Shown here piece by piece: positions 1 through 7,755 of a stretch of DNA of 11,437 nt. Location: the NCBI GenBank assembly GCA_958430865.1, contig CAUDNR010001006.1:1-11437 (forward strand), given 5' to 3'. The translations under genes and the position numbers were made by a program. Under the pieces are notes generated by a model. The model was given only the letters and a program-made list of their open reading frames with translations, did no database searches and had not been told where the DNA came from. The stretch comes from Entrophospora sp. SA101 (lineage: Eukaryota > Glomeromycota > Glomeromycetes > Entrophosporales > Entrophosporaceae). Every line of letters starts with the position of its first letter. The first letter of the stretch is position 1.

Positions 1-90
1 AGTTTAGTTATATTGAAGGAGACTGCAGATGTTAAATGGGTTTGCAAGCAATGTAAACTGCATGCTAAGAGTAAAGATTATATTTTATGA
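1..90 (+). CDS. 3' end of an unidentified gene (partial)
   Basis: Only frame 1 stays open from the left edge to the TGA at 88-90, giving 29 residues; the other two plus frames stop early. The tail contains W-V-C-K-Q-C-K-L-H, a C-x2-C pair followed by a basic stretch, as in a zinc-binding or zinc-knuckle-like C terminus, but the piece is too short to name a family. The bases at 2-7 (gtttag) could be a splice acceptor, in which case the last exon begins at 8. The gene body lies outside the window. It could also be chance coding potential or the end of a mobile-element ORF. Confidence 0.35.
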   Translation, partial: SLVILKETADVKWVCKQCKLHAKSKDYIL

Positions 91-966
91 TATTCTATTT
101 ATTTATTTATCACTTATTCACTTTTTGTATATTTATTAATTTGTAATTTTAATTTTTTAAATTTTGATAAGTCATTTTTCTTTTGTAGAATTATTTTTTG
201 TGTCTAAAATTATATTAATTTATCATTTTTATATATAAAATACTTTTAATTAATGGATGGGTTGTTTAAAACAATCAAAGTCTAACTAACTGTGCGTTAA
301 TGTAGCTAGATTGTAAATGATTTATTTATTTTTTAAAATGATCACCGGTTATTATTATTATTATTGTCACAAAGTTATTTCGGTAACACTGATAATTTAA
401 CAGGTATGTATGGCTGGCGATGGCTTTTGGGTTACCCTGCGATTCACAATAATTTGGTGTTTGACAATTAATTAGTTTATGAATTTATTTTTGCTGCCTC
501 TTTCTTGTATATACCCGAATTTGTAAGCACAATCAACGGTATGGGATAACTGCATAGCTCACAAAGTTCAAAGGGTTCTTTTTATTCACTTATGGCCCTT
601 GTTCATTTCAATCATCTACCCTTGTTTATTTTTATTGGTTTATTTAGAAACAATTTAAGCAGCATGTTACATTTACAATAATGATTTTATTACAATAACA
701 CTCACTACCGATATTTCCAATTAACCTTCAGACAATACTTGGACAATGCTTCACTGACCGTTGTTAACAGTCCTAACCTTTGCTCATTCACCAAGTAAAT
801 AAAACATGGCTTTCCACAATTATTGCTTTTTTATCAGGCACTACACTTGTTGCTTTTTACCAAAGCATTTTAAACGAAACTAGTAATAAATATTAATATA
901 CATAGAATATATGTTACCATTTTTCGGATGTTTTAAAGATTAATTTTATTTAAAATGATGATTCCA
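91..966. other. AT-rich intergenic stretch
   Basis: No ORF with convincing coding character was seen on either strand. It holds homopolymer A and T runs and a short ATT triplet run near 351-365. The 3' flank of the partial gene at 1-90 presumably lies in the first part. Nothing resembling a tRNA, or an inverted repeat long enough for a transposon end, was recognised. Confidence 0.5.
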
Positions 967-1293
967 TTACAGAGTTTTATTTCTTTGAAGTGTAAATTCT
1001 ACTTGCATTTGATAAATCAATATATACAGTGTAAAGGACTCAAATTGAATTCCAGCACAGATGTAGATACACCAGTTGAAGTCCAACGGTCCAAGTCTTT
1101 CATGCTTAGAATTGTAAATGCAGGATCCCTCTTTGATCATATTCCAATGTGAACTACATACTAAAAAGATTTCCTTATCTCCCTCCTCTTGCGCTTTCAT
1201 CCCATATGTAACAAGTTGAGAAGTGACACTTGGAAGATCTTCTGTAACTGTGAACTCTTGTTTCATTGAGTTAAGATTTTTCCAGCAAATCAT
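967..1293 (-). CDS. Doubtful 108-aa ORF, unknown
   Basis: This minus-strand ORF opens with ATG at 1293, directly preceded in frame by TGA TAA, and stops at 967. Base composition is less AT-biased than the flanks. The translation reads as ordinary protein: an acidic N-terminal third, then a segment with W, C and H residues (I-F-L-V-C-S-S-H-W-N). I do not recognise a family. There is no second exon in register that I can define. A plus-strand ORF of 65 codons (955-1152) overlaps it and looks less protein-like. It may be an exon of a decayed gene or chance. Confidence 0.25.
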   Translation of the reverse strand: MICWKNLNSMKQEFTVTEDLPSVTSQLVTYGMKAQEEGDKEIFLVCSSHWNMIKEGSCIYNSKHERLGPLDFNWCIYICAGIQFESFTLYILIYQMQVEFTLQRNKTL

Positions 1294-1410
1294 TTATCAG
1301 GGAAATGACCGGTCAGAAAGGTGAAAATTCTTTTGTGCATTGTACTGTTGAGGATAATGAAAGCTGATTGTGTTGCTTATTTGGGTCACTGAAATTTAGC
1401 GGCTCAAATC

Positions 1411-1422
1411 TAGCCGCGGCTA
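1411..1422. repeat. GC-rich 12-bp perfect palindrome
   Basis: The bases TAGCCGCGGCTA equal their own reverse complement. They are followed at once by a partial copy (CGGCTA) and an ATCGAT site. This is a GC-rich island in AT-rich surroundings. It could be the core of a dispersed repeat or a protein-binding site; the sequence alone does not decide. Confidence 0.6.
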
Positions 1423-1852
1423 CGGCTAATCGATTATAAAATGATCTGCGAATTAAGTCACTATATATAGTTGGTTCGGTCTAAAGACTTCCTAAATTTT
1501 GGGCAAATTTTAAAAGTATAGAAGTCACTTTCTGTCCTACCTTTTAAAAAAATAGCTCTATTAGTTGATAGAATATGTCTTTAGTTTTAATGTAATAGAG
1601 AGATTTTCTCAAAAAAATTATTTGTTGTAGAGTTCTATTCTTTTTTAAAACATGTACTTTACTATGCTCGCGAGGAATTTGTCCACTATGATCATTTCTA
1701 AATTTAAGGATGTTACCAAATTTAGACTAGGCTTGACTATCTTATCTAATTTTGACAGTAAGAAAACTAAAATCACGTGAAGTCCTATTTTTTGCTATTT
1801 TGAAATTTGGCCGTATGGCGCAGCAATAGGAGGTCTAGCCAACCATATTACA

Positions 1853-1876
1853 GATAATAATAATAATAATAATAAA
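1853..1876. repeat. ATA/AAT triplet microsatellite
   Basis: An uninterrupted run of ATA/AAT triplets lies about 50 bp upstream of the ATG at 1929, within the probable 5' leader or core promoter of the coiled-coil gene. Confidence 0.8.
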
Positions 1877-1928
1877 TCAACCTATTTGTTTAAAAAAAGG
1901 TATAATATTATTAAAACAAAAAGAAAAT

Positions 1929-3059
1929 ATGAAAAGTCCAGGCAAAGATTTTTGGTTAAATATGAATACAGAATGCTCTGACGAGTCTGATGATGATGAG
2001 GACTACATTCCAAACGGCGATGTAATAGAAGAACGCGAAGATACTAGTGCAGATTCTTCTTCTATGGAAGTCGATGAAGAAGTTGGAGGAGAAGAGGAGC
2101 AACGAGAAGAGAATAATGGTCAATTATAATAAATATCTTTATACATTTCATTTAAATTCCTAACAACGTGTAATCTACATATATATAGAAGGAAGTAGTT
2201 CTCGATCACCGACGTCAAATAGACGCGCATTAAGGTCCAGAAATGGCAATGGGGTTATCGTCAATGGTCACATCAATAATAATCCTAATCATAGCAATGG
2301 CAGTGTCACCAATAACATAACAAGTCGTTACAATGTAAAAAAATATTATATTTACATTTATATATATATATAATGATTTGAGTTATTTTATTTTATTTTT
2401 TAGTTTTTAACTCAAAGTCCAATGATAGGAGGAGGTCCTTTCAACAATTCAGCTCCAAGTAAAGATTTTTTTCTTTTTCTCTAAATTTTGTAAGATGAAC
2501 GAGTACTAAACTAATTTTTTTGCCCACAAAAGATCATCAACTTAAGAAATTAGATGTTCCATTTCAAATATTTTCAGAATCTTTTAATCGTTATCATGAT
2601 GGTAAAAAACAAATTCTTCATTATTAATTATTATGTAAAATTAATTAACATGCATATAATAATTATAATTAAATCTTAGATCAAGAAAGAGAATTACAAT
2701 CATTGGTTAGATTGGAAAGGCATGCAACAAAGAAATGTCATGAAGTGGACTGTGAATTAGATAAATCAAGAAGAGAAATAGATGCCAAAAAAAATAATCT
2801 AAAGCTAATAAATGATCAAAACAAATTGATTCGAGAACAAATTGAGAATATTCATGAAGTGGACTGTGAATTAGATAAATCAAGAAGAGAAATAGATGCC
2901 AAAAAAAATAATCTAAAGCTAATAAATGATCAAAACAAATTGATTCGAGAACAAATTGAGAATATTCATCATTTGATTATTCCAATTTGTCAACAAGTTT
3001 CTGATGAATTAGATGATTTAACTATTGGACCTTTTCTTGCAAAGTTTGTAAAAAATTAA
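1929..3059 (+). CDS. Five-exon gene, acidic coiled-coil protein of unknown function
   Basis: I reconstruct exons 1929-2118, 2189-2334, 2404-2458, 2533-2601 and 2680-3059 (introns of 70, 69, 74 and 78 nt, all GT-AG). They sum to 840 nt, or 279 residues plus TAA, with the frame kept across all four junctions. Intron 1 has a good CTAAC branch motif near 2159 but an unusual GTCAAT donor. Residues about 16-60 are very acidic (D/E/S). About 64-112 are basic and Ser/Asn/Arg-rich, probably disordered. From about 150 to 250 the protein is a charged helix, a likely coiled coil. The last 30 residues form a conserved-looking cap with L-D-D-L-T-I-G-P-F-L. The helix holds a perfect 38-residue tandem duplication (174-211 and 212-249). 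I do not recognise the family. The acidic tail and coiled coil would suit a chromatin, kinetochore or scaffold subunit, but that is a guess. The gene model is confident; the function is unknown. Confidence 0.8.
2739..2966 (+). repeat. Perfect 2 x 114-bp in-frame tandem duplication
   Basis: Bases 2739-2852 and 2853-2966 read identically by eye at every position, including silent sites. Each copy encodes the same 38 residues, starting H-E-V-D-C-E-L and ending I-E-N-I. The following CAT repeats the first codon again, so the exact breakpoint is ambiguous by three bases. 38 is five heptads plus three residues, so the second copy is out of heptad register with the first. The event is either very recent or an assembly or collapsed-allele artefact. 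Confidence 0.95.
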
Positions 3060-3249
3060 CCTTGGTCCTTCCATGATAAATATATAAATCTTCTTGTTAT
3101 TGTTGTTTTAGTTTTTATTCATTATATATCATATATTTATAAAATATCCATTATTAAGAAATGCATTATTTCACAAAAAATAAAAATAAAATATTTAAAA
3201 TTAATTTTTCTTTACTATTCTATATATATTCTTTTATCAAATGAACTGT
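3060..3249. other. 3' flank of the coiled-coil gene
   Basis: Very AT-rich, with several AATAAA-like signals, as expected of a fungal 3' UTR and poly(A) region between two genes that converge (plus-strand gene on the left, minus-strand pseudogene on the right). No ORF was seen. Confidence 0.4.
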
Positions 3250-4389
3250 TTGTTTTATTTTTATTTCTAAAATTTAAATAATTTCCATATGAACATTCAT
3301 AATCAAATAGTGATAATAATAAGTTTCATGATTAATACTGTTACATAGTTTTAAATCATGAATTCTTTGCATGTTTAATTAATATATCTTCGGCTCTCCT
3401 TAGAATTATCAATATTTTCATCAATCTTGAAAATAGAACTTTTATTTGTTTAAATCTCTTAATGATTTATTTCAATACTTCAACAAACTGGGTTGTGTCC
3501 ATCCACAACTAATTCAGCAGTTTCTTTAACTCTCATTTAGTCACAGTGCGTGACATTTATCCTCAAAAACAGATCTAGCAATCATTATTAATAATGTAAT
3601 GTGAGTAATATGTTTTATTAATCTAATTAGAAAGTAAGAACTTCACTTTTAAATTTAATAAATTTCCTATTCCTCTTGGATCTTATTCAATTATGAATTT
3701 TGGTTCTGAATATCCTTTCCAAATCTTTAGTTTGACTTGTTCCCCATTTGAATAATGTAGTTCAAAACATTTATTTCATATAATTCCAATTATCATTTTC
3801 TAATAAAGACATTAGCATAGATTTTTCAATATCTGTGATATTTCCATTTTTACCATTAGGTTTTTTTAAAAAAATTTCCGAATTACTGCAAAACAATACA
3901 TCACAATTAGTTTGAATTAATGTATATGATTGTTATTTTATAAAGATGAATTATATTTTGATGAATCCATTCTGTTTTTTCATCAGTATTTAAATTATCT
4001 ACATTAACAACTCCGTTGTAAAGATATCTTTAAAATAAACAAGTAATAAATAAATTGTTATGATAGTTCAATAAATCAAATCTTATAATAACATGACTTC
4101 AAATGCTTTTATATTTCCTTTTTCAAATAAAATAATACTACCATCATCAGATCTTTTAATTCAATTATTTGATAAAGCTGTTTTAAAATATAAGGATCTT
4201 GCTTTTTAAAATGTTGGAATGAATTTTAAAAATTTTTAACATTCTCCTTCATCCAATCCAACTCTAAATTTTGCATCATAAAAATTCGATTGTTCAAGTT
4301 TACTAATATATCTTGATGATAAGTTGTATTCAATAGAAGTTATAAGGTTGTTAGATAATATTTTCTAATGATGAAAAACTATTGAACAT
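3250..4389 (-). pseudogene. Decayed BTB-BACK-TLDc gene
   Basis: No long ORF survives, but the minus strand read across frames gives an ordered trace of a BTB-BACK-TLDc protein. From 4389 downwards: a BTB start (S-S-R-Y-I-S-K-L, then F-Y-D-A-K-F-R-V-G). Next, the core with H-S-N-I-L-K in one frame and Y-F-K-T-A-L-S-N-N in another, then L-Y-N-G-V-V-N-V-D. About 3690-3890 gives BACK-like traces (M-L-M-S-L-L-E-N-D, then F-K-W-G-T-S-Q-T). About 3390-3530 gives TLDc-like traces (V-D-G-H-N-P, and F-K-I-D-E-N-I-D-N-S). Damage includes a TGA at 4161-4163 where the family has Trp after S-N-N, a one-base shift in the A run near 4200-4210, and another shift near 4235-4245. Intact relatives are substrate adaptors for cullin-3 ubiquitin ligases or TLDc stress proteins. 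The ends are approximate, and the 3' boundary is the weaker one. Confidence 0.7.
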
Positions 4390-5052
4390 TTTGTCCCTTT
4401 CATTTAAATAAAAACCAACTTGATGATCGCTGATAGATACCAAAAAAATCTCTCATTATTATTAAAGAATTAATTGAAACTTAGTACGATGGATCGATAA
4501 TCTAATTAATGAACTAGTTGGCAAATTAAACAAGCTCTTGAATGACTTTAGGAGGGAATAGAATAAAAGAAATTAGTCGTTAAAATTAAATGATAAATTA
4601 AATAGTAGATGCAATGGTTTTTAAAGGAAAAAAGTTGAAAACTTTAATTAAATGTAAAAAAAAATAAAGATATTTTTATATATATAAAGACTTACTAAGG
4701 AACATCTGTCGAAAGCATGACAAAAATATCAATTAACAGAAGGGTTGTTTGATCAAAATTATTTTGGAAGCATAATAAATATCATCCAGAGGCAGTTTAT
4801 TAATTGAACCAATTATATTTCTTTTACAACCCAAAATTTTTTGAGGCGTTTGCAAATTCTTTACAAGTGAGATTATTACCACTATTATTATTGTTATTAT
4901 TATAAATATCAAATATCTTAATAATTCTCCAGAATCAATAAAATTATCCCAAGACTGCTCGCTCGATTTTTAATATTAAATATATATTTTGTGATTAACA
5001 AGTATTGTGCAACATGGTCTATTATTTTTAGACATCTCCAATAAAATAAAAA
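4390..5052. other. Intergenic region upstream of the Sec72-like gene
   Basis: AT-rich with short open stretches on the minus strand, one of them around 4824-4931 and rich in Asn codons because of an ATT microsatellite near 4877-4900. None forms a credible gene. The last 15 bases before the ATG at 5053 are A-rich, a likely 5' leader. Confidence 0.4.
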
Positions 5053-5655
5053 ATGAGTATTTATAATTATAAACCTCGAGATTTATTAATTGAAGATGAC
5101 ATAATATACTGTCGACCACACCATCTTGAAACATGTTCAACTTGTGATTTAAATCTAGCTCCGTTAAACTCGCTTCATAAATCATTATTGGCAATAAAAG
5201 GCAATATACCACCTCCAAATGCTGTGGATCAGTATGTTTCCAAACAAATAACAGGTTTAAAAGATGAAGGCAACAAGCTTTATAATGCACAAAGCTATAA
5301 TGATGCAATAAAATATTATACTACAGCTATAGAACTGGCTTTCCAGCGACCGTTTTGGGAACCACATGAAATTGCAGAACAAGATTTGGCAATTTGTTTG
5401 AGTAATCGAGCAGCAGCTTATATAGGATTGGAGGATTGGGTTAGTGCATATGTGGATGCAGAATTTTCTAATAGGATAAAAGAAAATTACCCAAAAGGAT
5501 ATTTTAGAAAAGGTAAAGCTTTGATGGGAATGAAAAAATATCAGGAGGCAATCAAAAGTTTTGAAATTGGGTTGGGACTTGATCTGAAGAATAAAGAGAT
5601 GAAAAGTGCACTTGAAGAGGCAACCGAATTATTAAAGAAAAACTATGATGAATAA
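5053..5655 (+). CDS. SEC72: Sec72-like TPR subunit of the ER post-translational translocon
   Basis: An intronless 200-residue protein whose ATG sits in an A-rich context. Residues 1-60 contain a Cys/His patch (C20, H23, H24, C28, C31) followed by L-N-L-A-P-L-N. Three TPR units follow, at about 67-98, 111-144 and 148-180, with the signatures K-D-E-G-N-K-L-Y, L-S-N-R-A-A-A-Y and P-K-G-Y-F-R-K-G-K-A-L. K70, N74, N118, K148 and R152 sit where the carboxylate clamp binds Hsp70 C-terminal EEVD tails. Length and layout match fungal Sec72, a cytosolic partner of Sec71 in the Sec62/63 complex that delivers Hsp70-bound precursors to the ER pore. There is no signal peptide or membrane span, as expected. 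A generic Hsp70-binding TPR co-chaperone is the alternative. The TPR call is firm; the Sec72 name is probable. Confidence 0.72.
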   Translation: MSIYNYKPRDLLIEDDIIYCRPHHLETCSTCDLNLAPLNSLHKSLLAIKGNIPPPNAVDQYVSKQITGLKDEGNKLYNAQSYNDAIKYYTTAIELAFQRPFWEPHEIAEQDLAICLSNRAAAYIGLEDWVSAYVDAEFSNRIKENYPKGYFRKGKALMGMKKYQEAIKSFEIGLGLDLKNKEMKSALEEATELLKKNYDE

Positions 5656-6093
5656 AATAAAAAAAACATCTTTAAATTAGCTTTAAAAAAAAAAATTTAT
5701 GTATTTTTTATTTTTTTAGTTATTGCTTTATATATATATTTATTTTTTTTTCATGAATGTCAAAATCACGAGTTTTGAATTTACAAACGTATTCAACTAA
5801 TTTGATAGGCAAAGTCAGACCTATGAATCATGAACCGAGAAAACTAAAACTAGTTATGAAGGAGGAAAATGGCACGGGACAAAGTGTTTGTTTGAACTGG
5901 TTTATGTGCCTAAAATTCTGTGCAAGTGTAAGAGTGCATAGGATCACTATCATCTACAGATTTTTTTTATCAAAGAATTTGCCTTCCAAATTTTTTTTGC
6001 TTCTAATAAATTGGATGAATGACGTATATGTCTGCTGATCTCGAATTTAAAATTTAAAATTAAAATTTTTTGTTTGCGTTTAGAATCAGCAAC
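5656..6093. other. Spacer between the Sec72-like gene and MDM12
   Basis: The first 100 bases are A/T homopolymers and a TATATATA run, probably terminator and poly(A) sequence of the upstream gene. An ORF of 93 codons (5757-6038, plus) lies here with no recognisable domain, no intron in register and a hydrophobic tail made by T-runs. I do not count it as a gene. The segment nearest 6094 should carry the MDM12 leader. Confidence 0.4.
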
Positions 6094-7602
6094 ATGTCCT
6101 TTGATATATTTTGGGAAAAGTTAGACAGTGAGGTTGCAAATAAGGTTCAAACTATATTAAACAATCATTTTCGTAATAATACTATTAATAACAAACCTTC
6201 GTTTATAGGAGACATAGAAATTTCAGATCTTGATTTTGGTACAATACCACCACTAATAGAAGTTATAGATATAACCGATCCTTTCCCGGAATTTTATTTA
6301 TCTGATAGCGCAACAACAGTTGAAGTTGAGAGTGGTACTGACAGCGTAGAATCACAATCGTTAAGTGATGGAACAGCTGTTAATAATAATAATAATGTAG
6401 CAGGTGGTGGCGATGGTGATAGTAGTAGTGGCAAGAATGGTGGTGGAAACAAAAATAAACTATGTAATGATAACACTAATATTAATATTAATAGTAATAG
6501 TAATAGCAATAGTAGTAATAATAATAGTAGTAATAGCAGTAATAATAATAATAATAATATGACAGCTCCAATGCAAATAATTTTAGATAGAACTCAAGAA
6601 TATATTTATTACGAACAACAAGAACATCAAAAGCAACAAAATCGAAATAAACAATCATTTCTTCAATATAGCAATAATGATAATGATAATTATAATGATA
6701 ATGATAATAGTAATAGTAATAATCATTATTATCATCATCGTTACAAAGATGAAGATACTGAATATATTGTAGAATATGTAGAAGAAAAAGAACATTTACA
6801 TTTTGTTAGAACACCTGAAGAACAATTACTGGAAGAAGAGGAAGAAGAAATTGTAGAAGAACAAGATCACGAGGAAGGACATGAAGAGGAGGTGTCAATT
6901 CTACAAGATACAACGGATACACAAATACATGTTGCGATATCATATAAAGGAGATATGAAAATGACAATTACAACAGAATTGTTTATGAATTATCCTAGTA
7001 TGAGATTTATGAGTTTACCGATTAGATTGAATGTCACTGGATTTGAGTTTTCTGGTAATTTTTCTATTTTCTCTATAATTATTATTATTATCACCAATTT
7101 AATTTTTAATTTGTTATCATCACTTAAAAAAATCCAATATATAATATTATAGCTACAGCAGTGGTGGCATTTTTTAAAAACAGAGTTAATTTTTGTTTCT
7201 TGGAATCAAAAAATCCTGAAGAAAGGTTAGATAATTTAATAATCTAATAATAATTATTAATATTATAAATATCTAATAAAACTTGCCAACTTATTGCTTA
7301 CATTATACATATTCTTATATATATAAAGCCCATTGAAGGATGTTCACATTGAATCTGAAATTGGAGATAAAGAGAAACAAGGTAAAGTATGATCAATTAT
7401 GGTTAATTTTTAAATACATTATAAAAAATTTACATGTATAAAGTATTTCAAAACAATGGTTATTAAATATAAATTTATTTTTTTAGTTTTAAAAAATGTT
7501 GGAAAATTGGAAAAATTTATTGTCAATCAATTAAGAAAATTAATCGAAGAAGATTTTGTTTTTCCAAGCTATCATTCAATAGATTTACAACCTACACAAT
7601 AA
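6094..7602 (+). CDS. MDM12: Mdm12, ERMES complex lipid-transfer subunit
   Basis: Exons 6094-7054, 7153-7225, 7329-7381 and 7487-7602 (introns of 98, 103 and 105 nt) give 1203 nt, or 400 residues plus TAA. The N terminus M-S-F-D-I-F-W-E-K-L is the Mdm12 start, and the ATG at 6094 is chosen for it. The SMP domain is split. Residues 1-65 include the D-L-D-F-G-T-I-P-P strand. From about 274 onward it resumes with L-P-I-R-L-N-V-T-G, A-V-V-A-F-F-K-N-R-V-N-F-C-F-L, H-I-E-S-E-I-G, V-L-K-N-V-G-K-L-E-K-F and the closing E-D-F-V-F-P-S-Y. Mdm12 bridges Mmm1 (ER) and Mdm10/Mdm34 (mitochondria) and moves phospholipids between the membranes. Yeast Mdm12 has 271 residues. The excess here is an insert of about 200 residues (72-273) rich in Asn/Ser, Asp/Asn, Gln and Glu. 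All junctions keep frame and rebuild the conserved C terminus, so the model is strong. Confidence 0.93.
6382..6891 (+). repeat. Triplet-repeat, low-complexity block inside MDM12 exon 1
   Basis: Degenerate AAT, AGT, GAT and GAA triplets encode an Asn run (codons 97-101), a Gly/Asp/Ser patch, Asn/Ser tracts (125-155), an Asp/Asn tract (193-210) and a Glu-rich tract (243-266). Between them is a less repetitive Q/Y/H-containing piece (160-192). Codons are mixed (AAT, AGT and AGC interrupted), so the tracts are old rather than freshly slipped, although length variation between strains is likely. Confidence 0.85.
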
Positions 7603-7755
7603 TACCCCTTTTAGTATAAGATAGCCGCCGACCAAAATAAAAAACGAACCGGTTGGTGTAATTGAAGTAGGTGTAATAGTAAACAATGGTTCAATTTTAA
7701 AAAAATTCATTCATTTTATTTCAAAATTTTTTTGAACAAAAATCCATAAATAAAA
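7603..7755. promoter_or_regulatory. Spacer and probable promoter of the RING-TerD gene
   Basis: A 153-bp spacer between the MDM12 stop and the next ATG. It includes a GC-rich patch (GCCGCCG near 7624) and the 8-bp palindrome AACCGGTT at 7647-7654, then an A/T-rich leader ending AAATAAAA before the ATG. It must hold both the MDM12 3' end signals and the next promoter, so the elements named are candidates only. Confidence 0.3.

Larger units (their letters stand above)
1294..1928. other. Intergenic region upstream of the coiled-coil gene
   Basis: This stretch contains the palindrome at 1411-1422, an E-box-like CACGTG near 1774-1779, and a triplet run of about eight ATA/AAT units near 1853-1876. 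The last 50 bases before the ATG at 1929 are A-rich, which fits a fungal 5' leader. The CACGTG and the leader are candidate promoter elements only. No gene is visible. Confidence 0.45.

Noticed and set aside
1805..1850. Possible tRNA-like sequence
   Set aside because: No cloverleaf arms or T-loop motif could be formed.
4824..4931. Minus-strand stretch resembling an EF-hand (F-D, Asn run, S-G, L, then E-F-A)
   Set aside because: The Leu and Glu after the Gly are one residue too far for a canonical 12-residue loop, and the Asn run comes from an ATT microsatellite. The frame is short and stops on both sides.
4976..5308. 110-codon minus-strand ORF
   Set aside because: It lies antisense to the Sec72-like gene, whose plus-strand frame has a clear protein family.
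5757..6038. 93-codon plus-strand ORF between the Sec72-like gene and MDM12
   Set aside because: No domain, no homologue recognised, and its hydrophobic end is produced by T-rich runs. It looks like chance openness in a spacer.
6294..6509. 71-codon minus-strand ORF rich in Leu and Ser
   Set aside because: It is the antisense of the Asn/Gly/Asp triplet repeats in MDM12 exon 1.
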